Positions 17,783 to 34,375 of a DNA stretch of 64,000 nucleotides are shown piece after piece. The notes under the pieces were generated by a model. It made no database searches. It worked only from the letters and a program-made list of their open reading frames with translations, and was not told where the DNA came from. The stretch covers positions 49,654,553 to 49,718,552 of the forward strand of contig BTRK01000005.1 in assembly GCA_036245805.1 (NCBI GenBank). The letters are read 5' to 3'. Each line of letters begins with the position of its first letter. Within the stretch, counting starts at the first letter, position 1. This DNA is from Pristionchus mayeri (taxonomy: Eukaryota; Nematoda; Chromadorea; Rhabditida; Neodiplogasteridae). The translations under genes were made by a program, and so were the position numbers.

Positions 17783-18192
17783 GCATTGTGCTTGAACAGC
17801 CGCAAATCTGAACCCAACGGCCCTCTTTAGGGCCACATTTTCATTCCAAACCAAGCTGATCGAATCTCGGGAGGGGTGGGGAAGGTACCTAGAATATTTG
17901 TCGAGAATAAACGTTGTTTTGAATGTATTAGTGCCCCAAATTTCAAAAGATGGGCTGTTTCTGTTCTCTTTTATTTTCACAACTTCCTTTCATCGACTCT
18001 ATATCATTTTCCCGAATAGGAAAAGCCTCGAAAAGCAATCCCTAAAGCTCTCTTAGACGGGCGTTAGGGCGTGAGCCGACACTAAGGGGACGCTTAATTT
18101 CCCGCGCAAAAAGAGGCGGAGCGTGCTCTCGCAGTGGTCTGTACATAAGGGAGGCTCAGGGACTCGTTCCCATCACTTCGTGAACAGTCAAC

Positions 18193-18564
18193 ATGCCGCC
18201 CAAGCCGTCCGCCAAGGGAGCCAAGAAGGCCGCCAAGTCCCAGAAGGCCGTCCGCACTGGAGACAAGAAGAGAAGAAAGTCGAGAAAGGAGTCCTACTCG
18301 GTGTACATCTACCGTGTGCTCAAGCAGGTCCACCCCGACACCGGAGTTTCCTCCAAGGCAATGTCGATCATGAACTCGTTCGTGAACGACGTCTTCGAGA
18401 GAATCGCCGGTGAGGCTTCCCGTCTCGCCCACTACAACAAGCGATCGACCATCTCCTCTCGCGAAATCCAGACCGCCGTCCGTCTGATCCTCCCCGGAGA
18501 GCTTGCCAAGCACGCCGTCTCTGAGGGCACCAAGGCCGTCACCAAGTACACTTCCTCCAAGTAA
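18193..18564 (+). CDS. H2B: Histone H2B (unit 6)
   Basis: Same protein as the copy at 2787. Stem-loop 18614-18629. Confidence 0.98.
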   Translation: MPPKPSAKGAKKAAKSQKAVRTGDKKRRKSRKESYSVYIYRVLKQVHPDTGVSSKAMSIMNSFVNDVFERIAGEASRLAHYNKRSTISSREIQTAVRLILPGELAKHAVSEGTKAVTKYTSSK

Positions 18565-19001
18565 ATCCGGCAACGAATGAGCTTGCGTCGATAGTGACCA
18601 CCCAGAACCCAACGGCCCTCTTTAGGGCCACATCTCTATTCCAAACCAAGCTGATTTCTCTTTCTGATCTCATGATCAGACTGACTTTGTGTGTGTTTCT
18701 AATAAATGTAACTCTTGTTCGATAATGGACTAGAAACACATTGCTCCTTTGCTTCGCCCGTGTCATGTGTAATGCTCATCCCACGAGTACCGCTAGAAAA
18801 GCAGCCACCTTAACCGCAGGAGGGGTTCGGGAAAGCATTGCTAGTCTTCCCTCGTTTTGGCGTTAGTGCGTGAGGCTACACTAGGGACGCGCATTTTCCC
18901 GCTCAAAAGGGGGCGGAGCGTGCTCTCGCCTCTCTGAAATAAAGGGGGTTCCTGTCTGTGTCTCATCTTACGTTCGTGAACTCGAGCAATCAATAGTCAT
19001 C

Positions 19002-19385
19002 ATGTCTGGACGCGGAAAGGGAGGAAAGGCGAAGAGCGGAGGAAAGGCCAAGTCCCGCTCATCTCGTGCCGGTCTGCAGTTCCCCGTGGGTCGTCTCCAC
19101 CGCATGCTGCGCAAGGGCAACTACGCCCAGCGTGTCGGAGCCGGAGCCCCGGTGTACCTCGCTGCCGTCCTCGAGTACCTCGCCGCTGAGGTTCTTGAGC
19201 TCGCTGGCAACGCTGCCCGTGACAACAAGAAGACCAGAATCAACCCTCGCCATCTCCAGCTCGCCGTCAGAAACGACGAGGAGCTGAACAAGCTCATGGC
19301 AGGTGTCACCATCGCCCAAGGAGGAGTTCTCCCCAACATCAACTCCGTGCTTCTTCCCAAGAAGACCGCCGGAGACAAGGAGTAA
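19002..19385 (+). CDS. H2A: Histone H2A (unit 7)
   Basis: Same protein as the copy at 305. Stem-loop 19428-19443. Confidence 0.98.
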   Translation: MSGRGKGGKAKSGGKAKSRSSRAGLQFPVGRLHRMLRKGNYAQRVGAGAPVYLAAVLEYLAAEVLELAGNAARDNKKTRINPRHLQLAVRNDEELNKLMAGVTIAQGGVLPNINSVLLPKKTAGDKE

Positions 19386-19797
19386 ACCCTTGATGGCTGC
19401 TCAACACGGCTAACCCCAGAACCCAACGGCCCTCTTTAGGGCCACATCTCTATTCCAAACCAAGCTGATTTCAATTTCTAATCCCATGATCAGGCTGATT
19501 CCGTTTTACATGTGATAAATAAATCGTGTGTGGGTTTGTCGATGGGGGGGATCATCATGTTTTATTCAAAAGACGCTTATTTTGTATAATTTGAATCAAA
19601 AAATCCATCTCAACATTTTTGATTCATTGGATGCTTATTTTGTGCCATTTTTATGAGTAAAAACCTCATGTGCGACAGTTTTTGGTTCGTAGCTATCTGA
19701 AAGTCATGATTAGGGTGTAATATGTGAGATCTGCATAACTGTGGTGATCTGATAAGAACGAAAATTTCAGAATCCGAAAGGAGCAGTCGATTTTTGA

Positions 19798-20265
<468 letters not shown>

Positions 20266-20506
20266 GTCCCCGATCAAGACTAGTGCTCTTGCGAGTGCAA
20301 ACCCCAGAACCCAACGGCCCTCTTTAGGGCCACAATTCTATTCCAAACCAAGCTGATCCCTGGTTTTTACTCATGTTTGTGTAATAAAGTATCGATTTTT
20401 GGATGAGATTTGTGAGAGTATATTCGTGGGGATTGACTCTTTCTCTCTCTATCATTCTTTGTTCACACTTTACTTCTGATTCTTGTCGTATTAGCTTTGC
20501 CAATAG

Positions 20507-21073
<567 letters not shown>

Positions 21074-21483
21074 GCATTGTGCTTGAACAGCCGCAAATCT
21101 GAACCCAACGGCCCTCTTTAGGGCCACATTTTCATTCCAAACCAAGCTGATCGAATCTCGGGAGGGGTGGGGAAGGTACCTAGAATATTTGTCGAGAATA
21201 AACGTTGTTTTGAATGTATTAGTGCCCCAAATTTCAAAAGATGGGCTGTTTCTGTTCTCTTTTATTTTCACAACTTCCTTTCATCGACTCTATATCATTT
21301 TCCCGAATAGGAAAAGCCTCGAAAAGCAATCCCTAAAGCTCTCTTAGACGGGCGTTAGGGCGTGAGCCGACACTAAGGGGACGCTTAATTTCCCGCGCAA
21401 AAAGAGGCGGAGCGTGCTCTCGCAGTGGTCTGTACATAAGGGAGGCTCAGGGACTCGTTCCCATCACTTCGTGAACAGTCAAC

Positions 21484-21855
21484 ATGCCGCCCAAGCCGTC
21501 CGCCAAGGGAGCCAAGAAGGCCGCCAAGTCCCAGAAGGCCGTCCGCACTGGAGACAAGAAGAGAAGAAAGTCGAGAAAGGAGTCCTACTCGGTGTACATC
21601 TACCGTGTGCTCAAGCAGGTCCACCCCGACACCGGAGTTTCCTCCAAGGCAATGTCGATCATGAACTCGTTCGTGAACGACGTCTTCGAGAGAATCGCCG
21701 GTGAGGCTTCCCGTCTCGCCCACTACAACAAGCGATCGACCATCTCCTCTCGCGAAATCCAGACCGCCGTCCGTCTGATCCTCCCCGGAGAGCTTGCCAA
21801 GCACGCCGTCTCTGAGGGCACCAAGGCCGTCACCAAGTACACTTCCTCCAAGTAA
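21484..21855 (+). CDS. H2B: Histone H2B (unit 7)
   Basis: Same protein as the copy at 2787. Stem-loop 21905-21920. Confidence 0.98.
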   Translation: MPPKPSAKGAKKAAKSQKAVRTGDKKRRKSRKESYSVYIYRVLKQVHPDTGVSSKAMSIMNSFVNDVFERIAGEASRLAHYNKRSTISSREIQTAVRLILPGELAKHAVSEGTKAVTKYTSSK

Positions 21856-22292
21856 ATCCGGCAACGAATGAGCTTGCGTCGATAGTGACCACCCAGAACC
21901 CAACGGCCCTCTTTAGGGCCACATCTCTATTCCAAACCAAGCTGATTTCTCTTTCTGATCTCATGATCAGACTGACTTTGTGTGTGTTTCTAATAAATGT
22001 AACTCTTGTTCGATAATGGACTAGAAACACATTGCTCCTTTGCTTCGCCCGTGTCATGTGTAATGCTCATCCCACGAGTACCGCTAGAAAAGCAGCCACC
22101 TTAACCGCAGGAGGGGTTCGGGAAAGCATTGCTAGTCTTCCCTCGTTTTGGCGTTAGTGCGTGAGGCTACACTAGGGACGCGCATTTTCCCGCTCAAAAG
22201 GGGGCGGAGCGTGCTCTCGCCTCTCTGAAATAAAGGGGGTTCCTGTCTGTGTCTCATCTTACGTTCGTGAACTCGAGCAATCAATAGTCATC

Positions 22293-22676
22293 ATGTCTGG
22301 ACGCGGAAAGGGAGGAAAGGCGAAGAGCGGAGGAAAGGCCAAGTCCCGCTCATCTCGTGCCGGTCTGCAGTTCCCCGTGGGTCGTCTCCACCGCATGCTG
22401 CGCAAGGGCAACTACGCCCAGCGTGTCGGAGCCGGAGCCCCGGTGTACCTCGCTGCCGTCCTCGAGTACCTCGCCGCTGAGGTTCTTGAGCTCGCTGGCA
22501 ACGCTGCCCGTGACAACAAGAAGACCAGAATCAACCCTCGCCATCTCCAGCTCGCCGTCAGAAACGACGAGGAGCTGAACAAGCTCATGGCAGGTGTCAC
22601 CATCGCCCAAGGAGGAGTTCTCCCCAACATCAACTCCGTGCTTCTTCCCAAGAAGACCGCCGGAGACAAGGAGTAA
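22293..22676 (+). CDS. H2A: Histone H2A (unit 8)
   Basis: Same protein as the copy at 305. Stem-loop 22719-22734. Confidence 0.98.
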   Translation: MSGRGKGGKAKSGGKAKSRSSRAGLQFPVGRLHRMLRKGNYAQRVGAGAPVYLAAVLEYLAAEVLELAGNAARDNKKTRINPRHLQLAVRNDEELNKLMAGVTIAQGGVLPNINSVLLPKKTAGDKE

Positions 22677-23088
22677 ACCCTTGATGGCTGCTCAACACGG
22701 CTAACCCCAGAACCCAACGGCCCTCTTTAGGGCCACATCTCTATTCCAAACCAAGCTGATTTCAATTTCTAATCCCATGATCAGGCTGATTCCGTTTTAC
22801 ATGTGATAAATAAATCGTGTGTGGGTTTGTCGATGGGGGGGATCATCATGTTTTATTCAAAAGACGCTTATTTTGTATAATTTGAATCAAAAAATCCATC
22901 TCAACATTTTTGATTCATTGGATGCTTATTTTGTGCCATTTTTATGAGTAAAAACCTCATGTGCGACAGTTTTTGGTTCGTAGCTATCTGAAAGTCATGA
23001 TTAGGGTGTAATATGTGAGATCTGCATAACTGTGGTGATCTGATAAGAACGAAAATTTCAGAATCCGAAAGGAGCAGTCGATTTTTGA

Positions 23089-23556
<468 letters not shown>

Positions 23557-23797
23557 GTCCCCGATCAAGACTAGTGCTCTTGCGAGTGCAAACCCCAGAA
23601 CCCAACGGCCCTCTTTAGGGCCACAATTCTATTCCAAACCAAGCTGATCCCTGGTTTTTACTCATGTTTGTGTAATAAAGTATCGATTTTTGGATGAGAT
23701 TTGTGAGAGTATATTCGTGGGGATTGACTCTTTCTCTCTCTATCATTCTTTGTTCACACTTTACTTCTGATTCTTGTCGTATTAGCTTTGCCAATAG

Positions 23798-24364
<567 letters not shown>

Positions 24365-24774
24365 GCATTGTGCTTGAACAGCCGCAAATCTGAACCCAAC
24401 GGCCCTCTTTAGGGCCACATTTTCATTCCAAACCAAGCTGATCGAATCTCGGGAGGGGTGGGGAAGGTACCTAGAATATTTGTCGAGAATAAACGTTGTT
24501 TTGAATGTATTAGTGCCCCAAATTTCAAAAGATGGGCTGTTTCTGTTCTCTTTTATTTTCACAACTTCCTTTCATCGACTCTATATCATTTTCCCGAATA
24601 GGAAAAGCCTCGAAAAGCAATCCCTAAAGCTCTCTTAGACGGGCGTTAGGGCGTGAGCCGACACTAAGGGGACGCTTAATTTCCCGCGCAAAAAGAGGCG
24701 GAGCGTGCTCTCGCAGTGGTCTGTACATAAGGGAGGCTCAGGGACTCGTTCCCATCACTTCGTGAACAGTCAAC

Positions 24775-25146
24775 ATGCCGCCCAAGCCGTCCGCCAAGGG
24801 AGCCAAGAAGGCCGCCAAGTCCCAGAAGGCCGTCCGCACTGGAGACAAGAAGAGAAGAAAGTCGAGAAAGGAGTCCTACTCGGTGTACATCTACCGTGTG
24901 CTCAAGCAGGTCCACCCCGACACCGGAGTTTCCTCCAAGGCAATGTCGATCATGAACTCGTTCGTGAACGACGTCTTCGAGAGAATCGCCGGTGAGGCTT
25001 CCCGTCTCGCCCACTACAACAAGCGATCGACCATCTCCTCTCGCGAAATCCAGACCGCCGTCCGTCTGATCCTCCCCGGAGAGCTTGCCAAGCACGCCGT
25101 CTCTGAGGGCACCAAGGCCGTCACCAAGTACACTTCCTCCAAGTAA
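24775..25146 (+). CDS. H2B: Histone H2B (unit 8)
   Basis: Same protein as the copy at 2787. Stem-loop 25196-25211. Confidence 0.98.
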   Translation: MPPKPSAKGAKKAAKSQKAVRTGDKKRRKSRKESYSVYIYRVLKQVHPDTGVSSKAMSIMNSFVNDVFERIAGEASRLAHYNKRSTISSREIQTAVRLILPGELAKHAVSEGTKAVTKYTSSK

Positions 25147-25583
25147 ATCCGGCAACGAATGAGCTTGCGTCGATAGTGACCACCCAGAACCCAACGGCCC
25201 TCTTTAGGGCCACATCTCTATTCCAAACCAAGCTGATTTCTCTTTCTGATCTCATGATCAGACTGACTTTGTGTGTGTTTCTAATAAATGTAACTCTTGT
25301 TCGATAATGGACTAGAAACACATTGCTCCTTTGCTTCGCCCGTGTCATGTGTAATGCTCATCCCACGAGTACCGCTAGAAAAGCAGCCACCTTAACCGCA
25401 GGAGGGGTTCGGGAAAGCATTGCTAGTCTTCCCTCGTTTTGGCGTTAGTGCGTGAGGCTACACTAGGGACGCGCATTTTCCCGCTCAAAAGGGGGCGGAG
25501 CGTGCTCTCGCCTCTCTGAAATAAAGGGGGTTCCTGTCTGTGTCTCATCTTACGTTCGTGAACTCGAGCAATCAATAGTCATC

Positions 25584-25967
25584 ATGTCTGGACGCGGAAA
25601 GGGAGGAAAGGCGAAGAGCGGAGGAAAGGCCAAGTCCCGCTCATCTCGTGCCGGTCTGCAGTTCCCCGTGGGTCGTCTCCACCGCATGCTGCGCAAGGGC
25701 AACTACGCCCAGCGTGTCGGAGCCGGAGCCCCGGTGTACCTCGCTGCCGTCCTCGAGTACCTCGCCGCTGAGGTTCTTGAGCTCGCTGGCAACGCTGCCC
25801 GTGACAACAAGAAGACCAGAATCAACCCTCGCCATCTCCAGCTCGCCGTCAGAAACGACGAGGAGCTGAACAAGCTCATGGCAGGTGTCACCATCGCCCA
25901 AGGAGGAGTTCTCCCCAACATCAACTCCGTGCTTCTTCCCAAGAAGACCGCCGGAGACAAGGAGTAA
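25584..25967 (+). CDS. H2A: Histone H2A (unit 9)
   Basis: Same protein as the copy at 305. Stem-loop 26010-26025, followed by the 6-G run also seen in unit 2. Confidence 0.98.
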   Translation: MSGRGKGGKAKSGGKAKSRSSRAGLQFPVGRLHRMLRKGNYAQRVGAGAPVYLAAVLEYLAAEVLELAGNAARDNKKTRINPRHLQLAVRNDEELNKLMAGVTIAQGGVLPNINSVLLPKKTAGDKE

Positions 25968-26378
25968 ACCCTTGATGGCTGCTCAACACGGCTAACCCCA
26001 GAACCCAACGGCCCTCTTTAGGGCCACATCTCTATTCCAAACCAAGCTGATTTCAATTTCTAATCCCATGATCAGGCTGATTCCGTTTTACATGTGATAA
26101 ATAAATCGTGTGTGGGTTTGTCGATGGGGGGATCATCATGTTTTATTCAAAAGACGCTTATTTTGTATAATTTGAATCAAAAAATCCATCTCAACATTTT
26201 TGATTCATTGGATGCTTATTTTGTGCCATTTTTATGAGTAAAAACCTCATGTGCGACAGTTTTTGGTTCGTAGCTATCTGAAAGTCATGATTAGGGTGTA
26301 ATATGTGAGATCTGCATAACTGTGGTGATCTGATAAGAACGAAAATTTCAGAATCCGAAAGGAGCAGTCGATTTTTGA

Positions 26379-26846
<468 letters not shown>

Positions 26847-27087
26847 GTCCCCGATCAAGACTAGTGCTCTTGCGAGTGCAAACCCCAGAACCCAACGGCC
26901 CTCTTTAGGGCCACAATTCTATTCCAAACCAAGCTGATCCCTGGTTTTTACTCATGTTTGTGTAATAAAGTATCGATTTTTGGATGAGATTTGTGAGAGT
27001 ATATTCGTGGGGATTGACTCTTTCTCTCTCTATCATTCTTTGTTCACACTTTACTTCTGATTCTTGTCGTATTAGCTTTGCCAATAG

Positions 27088-27654
<567 letters not shown>

Positions 27655-28064
27655 GCATTGTGCTTGAACAGCCGCAAATCTGAACCCAACGGCCCTCTTT
27701 AGGGCCACATTTTCATTCCAAACCAAGCTGATCGAATCTCGGGAGGGGTGGGGAAGGTACCTAGAATATTTGTCGAGAATAAACGTTGTTTTGAATGTAT
27801 TAGTGCCCCAAATTTCAAAAGATGGGCTGTTTCTGTTCTCTTTTATTTTCACAACTTCCTTTCATCGACTCTATATCATTTTCCCGAATAGGAAAAGCCT
27901 CGAAAAGCAATCCCTAAAGCTCTCTTAGACGGGCGTTAGGGCGTGAGCCGACACTAAGGGGACGCTTAATTTCCCGCGCAAAAAGAGGCGGAGCGTGCTC
28001 TCGCAGTGGTCTGTACATAAGGGAGGCTCAGGGACTCGTTCCCATCACTTCGTGAACAGTCAAC

Positions 28065-28436
28065 ATGCCGCCCAAGCCGTCCGCCAAGGGAGCCAAGAAG
28101 GCCGCCAAGTCCCAGAAGGCCGTCCGCACTGGAGACAAGAAGAGAAGAAAGTCGAGAAAGGAGTCCTACTCGGTGTACATCTACCGTGTGCTCAAGCAGG
28201 TCCACCCCGACACCGGAGTTTCCTCCAAGGCAATGTCGATCATGAACTCGTTCGTGAACGACGTCTTCGAGAGAATCGCCGGTGAGGCTTCCCGTCTCGC
28301 CCACTACAACAAGCGATCGACCATCTCCTCTCGCGAAATCCAGACCGCCGTCCGTCTGATCCTCCCCGGAGAGCTTGCCAAGCACGCCGTCTCTGAGGGC
28401 ACCAAGGCCGTCACCAAGTACACTTCCTCCAAGTAA
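28065..28436 (+). CDS. H2B: Histone H2B (unit 9)
   Basis: Same protein as the copy at 2787. Stem-loop 28486-28501. Confidence 0.98.
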   Translation: MPPKPSAKGAKKAAKSQKAVRTGDKKRRKSRKESYSVYIYRVLKQVHPDTGVSSKAMSIMNSFVNDVFERIAGEASRLAHYNKRSTISSREIQTAVRLILPGELAKHAVSEGTKAVTKYTSSK

Positions 28437-28873
28437 ATCCGGCAACGAATGAGCTTGCGTCGATAGTGACCACCCAGAACCCAACGGCCCTCTTTAGGGC
28501 CACATCTCTATTCCAAACCAAGCTGATTTCTCTTTCTGATCTCATGATCAGACTGACTTTGTGTGTGTTTCTAATAAATGTAACTCTTGTTCGATAATGG
28601 ACTAGAAACACATTGCTCCTTTGCTTCGCCCGTGTCATGTGTAATGCTCATCCCACGAGTACCGCTAGAAAAGCAGCCACCTTAACCGCAGGAGGGGTTC
28701 GGGAAAGCATTGCTAGTCTTCCCTCGTTTTGGCGTTAGTGCGTGAGGCTACACTAGGGACGCGCATTTTCCCGCTCAAAAGGGGGCGGAGCGTGCTCTCG
28801 CCTCTCTGAAATAAAGGGGGTTCCTGTCTGTGTCTCATCTTACGTTCGTGAACTCGAGCAATCAATAGTCATC

Positions 28874-29257
28874 ATGTCTGGACGCGGAAAGGGAGGAAAG
28901 GCGAAGAGCGGAGGAAAGGCCAAGTCCCGCTCATCTCGTGCCGGTCTGCAGTTCCCCGTGGGTCGTCTCCACCGCATGCTGCGCAAGGGCAACTACGCCC
29001 AGCGTGTCGGAGCCGGAGCCCCGGTGTACCTCGCTGCCGTCCTCGAGTACCTCGCCGCTGAGGTTCTTGAGCTCGCTGGCAACGCTGCCCGTGACAACAA
29101 GAAGACCAGAATCAACCCTCGCCATCTCCAGCTCGCCGTCAGAAACGACGAGGAGCTGAACAAGCTCATGGCAGGTGTCACCATCGCCCAAGGAGGAGTT
29201 CTCCCCAACATCAACTCCGTGCTTCTTCCCAAGAAGACCGCCGGAGACAAGGAGTAA
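28874..29257 (+). CDS. H2A: Histone H2A (unit 10)
   Basis: Same protein as the copy at 305. Stem-loop 29300-29315. Confidence 0.98.
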   Translation: MSGRGKGGKAKSGGKAKSRSSRAGLQFPVGRLHRMLRKGNYAQRVGAGAPVYLAAVLEYLAAEVLELAGNAARDNKKTRINPRHLQLAVRNDEELNKLMAGVTIAQGGVLPNINSVLLPKKTAGDKE

Positions 29258-29669
29258 ACCCTTGATGGCTGCTCAACACGGCTAACCCCAGAACCCAACG
29301 GCCCTCTTTAGGGCCACATCTCTATTCCAAACCAAGCTGATTTCAATTTCTAATCCCATGATCAGGCTGATTCCGTTTTACATGTGATAAATAAATCGTG
29401 TGTGGGTTTGTCGATGGGGGGGATCATCATGTTTTATTCAAAAGACGCTTATTTTGTATAATTTGAATCAAAAAATCCATCTCAACATTTTTGATTCATT
29501 GGATGCTTATTTTGTGCCATTTTTATGAGTAAAAACCTCATGTGCGACAGTTTTTGGTTCGTAGCTATCTGAAAGTCATGATTAGGGTGTAATATGTGAG
29601 ATCTGCATAACTGTGGTGATCTGATAAGAACGAAAATTTCAGAATCCGAAAGGAACAGTCGATTTTTGA

Positions 29670-30137
<468 letters not shown>

Positions 30138-30378
30138 GTCCCCGATCAAGACTAGTGCTCTTGCGAGTGCAAACCCCAGAACCCAACGGCCCTCTTTAGG
30201 GCCACAATTCTATTCCAAACCAAGCTGATCCCTGGTTTTTACTCATGTTTGTGTAATAAAGTATCGATTTTTGGATGAGATTTGTGAGAGTATATTCGTG
30301 GGGATTGACTCTTTCTCTCTCTATCATTCTTTGTTCACACTTTACTTCTGATTCTTGTCGTATTAGCTTTGCCAATAG

Positions 30379-30945
<567 letters not shown>

Positions 30946-31355
30946 GCATTGTGCTTGAACAGCCGCAAATCTGAACCCAACGGCCCTCTTTAGGGCCACA
31001 TTTTCATTCCAAACCAAGCTGATCGAATCTCGGGAGGGGTGGGGAAGGTACCTAGAATATTTGTCGAGAATAAACGTTGTTTTGAATGTATTAGTGCCCC
31101 AAATTTCAAAAGATGGGCTGTTTCTGTTCTCTTTTATTTTCACAACTTCCTTTCATCGACTCTATATCATTTTCCCGAATAGGAAAAGCCTCGAAAAGCA
31201 ATCCCTAAAGCTCTCTTAGACGGGCGTTAGGGCGTGAGCCGACACTAAGGGGACGCTTAATTTCCCGCGCAAAAAGAGGCGGAGCGTGCTCTCGCAGTGG
31301 TCTGTACATAAGGGAGGCTCAGGGACTCGTTCCCATCACTTCGTGAACAGTCGAC

Positions 31356-31727
31356 ATGCCGCCCAAGCCGTCCGCCAAGGGAGCCAAGAAGGCCGCCAAG
31401 TCCCAGAAGGCCGTCCGCACTGGAGACAAGAAGAGAAGAAAGTCGAGAAAGGAGTCCTACTCGGTGTACATCTACCGTGTGCTCAAGCAGGTCCACCCCG
31501 ACACCGGAGTTTCCTCCAAGGCAATGTCGATCATGAACTCGTTCGTGAACGACGTCTTCGAGAGAATCGCCGGTGAGGCTTCCCGTCTCGCCCACTACAA
31601 CAAGCGATCGACCATCTCCTCTCGCGAAATCCAGACCGCCGTCCGTCTGATCCTCCCCGGAGAGCTTGCCAAGCACGCCGTCTCTGAGGGCACCAAGGCC
31701 GTCACCAAGTACACTTCCTCCAAGTAA
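31356..31727 (+). CDS. H2B: Histone H2B (unit 10)
   Basis: Same protein as the copy at 2787, with the GTCGACATG leader variant of unit 2. Stem-loop 31777-31792. Confidence 0.98.
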   Translation: MPPKPSAKGAKKAAKSQKAVRTGDKKRRKSRKESYSVYIYRVLKQVHPDTGVSSKAMSIMNSFVNDVFERIAGEASRLAHYNKRSTISSREIQTAVRLILPGELAKHAVSEGTKAVTKYTSSK

Positions 31728-32164
31728 ATCCGGCAACGAATGAGCTTGCGTCGATAGTGACCACCCAGAACCCAACGGCCCTCTTTAGGGCCACATCTCT
31801 ATTCCAAACCAAGCTGATTTCTCTTTCTGATCTCATGATCAGACTGACTTTGTGTGTGTTTCTAATAAATGTAACTCTTGTTCGATAATGGACTAGAAAC
31901 ACATTGCTCCTTTGCTTCGCCCGTGTCATGTGTAATGCTCATCCCACGAGTACCGCTAGAAAAGCAGCCACCTTAACCGCAGGAGGGGTTCGGGAAAGCA
32001 TTGCTAGTCTTCCCTCGTTTTGGCGTTAGTGCGTGAGGCTACACTAGGGACGCGCATTTTCCCGCTCAAAAGGGGGCGGAGCGTGCTCTCGCCTCTCTGA
32101 AATAAAGGGGGTTCCTGTCTGTGTCTCATCTTACGTTCGTGAACTCGAGCAATCAATAGTCATC

Positions 32165-32548
32165 ATGTCTGGACGCGGAAAGGGAGGAAAGGCGAAGAGC
32201 GGAGGAAAGGCCAAGTCCCGCTCATCTCGTGCCGGTCTGCAGTTCCCCGTGGGTCGTCTCCACCGCATGCTGCGCAAGGGCAACTACGCCCAGCGTGTCG
32301 GAGCCGGAGCCCCGGTGTACCTCGCTGCCGTCCTCGAGTACCTCGCCGCTGAGGTTCTTGAGCTCGCTGGCAACGCTGCCCGTGACAACAAGAAGACCAG
32401 AATCAACCCTCGCCATCTCCAGCTCGCCGTCAGAAACGACGAGGAGCTGAACAAGCTCATGGCAGGTGTCACCATCGCCCAAGGAGGAGTTCTCCCCAAC
32501 ATCAACTCCGTGCTTCTTCCCAAGAAGACCGCCGGAGACAAGGAGTAA
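32165..32548 (+). CDS. H2A: Histone H2A (unit 11, last gene of the array)
   Basis: Coding region and promoter are intact and the protein equals the copy at 305. The stem-loop (32591-32606) survives, but the conserved downstream block is split 12 bases later by an inserted element (32619-34240). If that block is needed for 3'-end formation, this copy should be impaired. No H4, H3 or H2B follows. Confidence 0.98.
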   Translation: MSGRGKGGKAKSGGKAKSRSSRAGLQFPVGRLHRMLRKGNYAQRVGAGAPVYLAAVLEYLAAEVLELAGNAARDNKKTRINPRHLQLAVRNDEELNKLMAGVTIAQGGVLPNINSVLLPKKTAGDKE

Positions 32549-32618
32549 ACCCTTGATGGCTGCTCAACACGGCTAACCCCAGAACCCAACGGCCCTCTTT
32601 AGGGCCACATCTCTATTC

Positions 32619-34240
32619 CACGGAGGAGCCGGATAGAACAAAAGAGCTCGTAGCGTACTGATGCGCGTTCGAGTCACACCACACACCACCAAAATGCCGA
32701 CTTTCCCGAAATGCTGCAAAATCGGGCTACTATTTTACGGCTTTCACGGATTTGCCATAATTTATTGTAATCATATATTGCTCGTAAGTAGGTAAGTTTT
32801 GCCGTTATGTGTCGATACATTCATTACTAACAAAAAATAAAATAAAGAAAGTGAATTCGAAAAAAGTATCGCCCCTTTCTTACAATTACTACTCTTTCTG
32901 GTTTTAGTGTTCAATCGAAGCACTCGCTCGGGCCCAAACACTTTTTCCTTTTCTGTCCTATTTGTGCGGTTTTTGTTTGTAAACGCTTCATTTTAATGAT
33001 TTCAAGTAACTGTATCGGGTTATGAATGCCTATACTCTCACTATATTGCTTGGCAGTATATTTTTTTCTCTAAATAGTCGCGGTTTTCACCGAATATTGC
33101 TTAAATTTTGTTCTTTCGTTGAAATCCAGTTATTCAAGTGTATGAGGACTTTTTTGCAGGTCATCGATGTTGGATACTTCACCCACACCTGCGAGGATGA
33201 TATCGTCTTAACGCGCCCATTTATTTCGAAAACAAGGACCGACTGGGAAAGGTTGATGAGATCTTCGGCGGACCCAAGAATAACGTAAGCTCGTTGTCTA
33301 ACATTTGCTAGTATATTAATTTATATAAATTTTCGATTAATAATTTGTAAGGGGTTCTCCGTGAAGTTGTCCGATGGAATCAAGGCGTCTTCCTTCAACA
33401 ACCAGAAGGTTTGTGTTCTTTGTGGCAGATATACAAAAATGCAAATTTTAACGCTCTTTTCACTTGCCGCGCTGTCTTAATGAAAGTGATCCAAAACCTT
33501 ATAGATCGACCCGGCAAAGCTGTTGCCCGTGGAATGTTTCCTCCCTCAAGCTCCTAGTTCACGCGGAAGAGGGCGAGGCGGAGGTCGCGGTGGCAGAGGT
33601 GGACGCGGCGGTGGAGGATTCGGAGGTATACATGTGTATCACGAAGGAATGTCACTGAATACTAAATATACAGGCTGTGGCGGTGGTGATCGCGGAGGAA
33701 GATTAGGCTTCCGAGGTGGCGACAGAGGAGGCTTCCGTGGTGGTGACAGAGGACATTTCAAGAGGAGTTTCGATGGTGGAAATGGCGGCTCTGGCAAAAG
33801 AACAAAATTCGATGATTAATCTGTTGTTTATCGTTTTCAATTCGTTTCTAATGTTTGACTTATACCACTTTGAACATTGTTGCTTCCTGTTATTGTTACA
33901 CACACATTTGTTGATAAAGATATGTAATGTTAATTTATGCTGGCGAGTATACCACAGACGGTAGAAAGAATCTTCAACTGCACGGAGTATTGCTCAAACT
34001 GTTTATTCGTTATATTGAAAACGGCAAGGAATGCATTTAAACCCCGAAAACAAAAAAAACTAATTCTATCAAAATGGAATCGTTCCAGAATAACTGCAAA
34101 AAACGCCCAAATCTACAGTAGTTAATGTTTAACGCAAACTGAAAGCTAACTGACTACGGTAAAAAATGACCAAAAGTACCGTAGTCAAATTTGAATATTT
34201 CGCTGAGCCATTTCACCTACAACGTCCCGGCTCTTCCGTG
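32619..34240. mobile_element. 1.62-kb TIR element carrying a GAR1 gene fragment
   Basis: The termini are CACGGAGGAGCCGG (32619-32632) and its inverted copy CCGGCTCTTCCGTG (34227-34240), with one mismatch in 14. ATTC flanks both sides (32615-32618 and 34241-34244), and joining the flanks restores the normal array sequence ATTCCAAACCAAGCTGAT. This is therefore a clean insertion with a 4-bp target duplication. CAC-ended TIRs with 4-bp duplications have been described for Chapaev-type (CMC) DNA transposons; that placement is a guess. No transposase is present. Bases 32633-33159 hold no exon I can support. Near the right end, TGACTACGGTA and its inverse form a perfect 11-bp hairpin (34151-34187). 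Bases 33820-34226 hold nothing else recognisable. Confidence 0.82.
33160..33819 (+). pseudogene. gar1: GAR1 (H/ACA snoRNP subunit 1) gene fragment
   Basis: Four exons read by splice signals: 33160-33284, 33352-33408, 33505-33625 and 33674-33819. Translation gives VIDVGYFTHTCEDDIV, then in another frame APIYFENKDRLGKVDEIFGG, then [33 protein letters not shown], a glycine/arginine-rich tail and a stop at 33819. These are the Gar1 core domain and the C-terminal RGG domain of the H/ACA pseudouridylation complex, a nucleolar protein. The first exon or exons are absent. Near 33207-33211 about a dozen conserved residues (the VPYFN region) are deleted out of frame, so this is a 5'-truncated, frameshifted copy. 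Introns are retained, so it is not a processed pseudogene. It lies wholly inside the 32619-34240 element. Confidence 0.85.
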
Positions 34241-34375
34241 ATTCCAAACCAAGCTGATTTCAATTTCTAATCCCATGATGGCTGATTCCGTTTTAAATGT
34301 GATACGTTTGTGGATATGGGCAGATAATACTTTTTATTCAACAGTTCCGTGCTTTGCTTCAGTTATTCATAAGAT
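34241..34375 (+). repeat. Decayed continuation of the H2A 3' flank
   Basis: ATTCCAAACCAAGCTGAT followed by TTTCAATTTCTAATCCCATG matches the flank downstream of every array H2A. Small deletions accumulate (CATGATGGCTG for CATGATCAGGCTG), and similarity fades after the TTTTTATTCAA region. It marks the true edge of the array, displaced 1.6 kb by the insertion. Confidence 0.85.
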
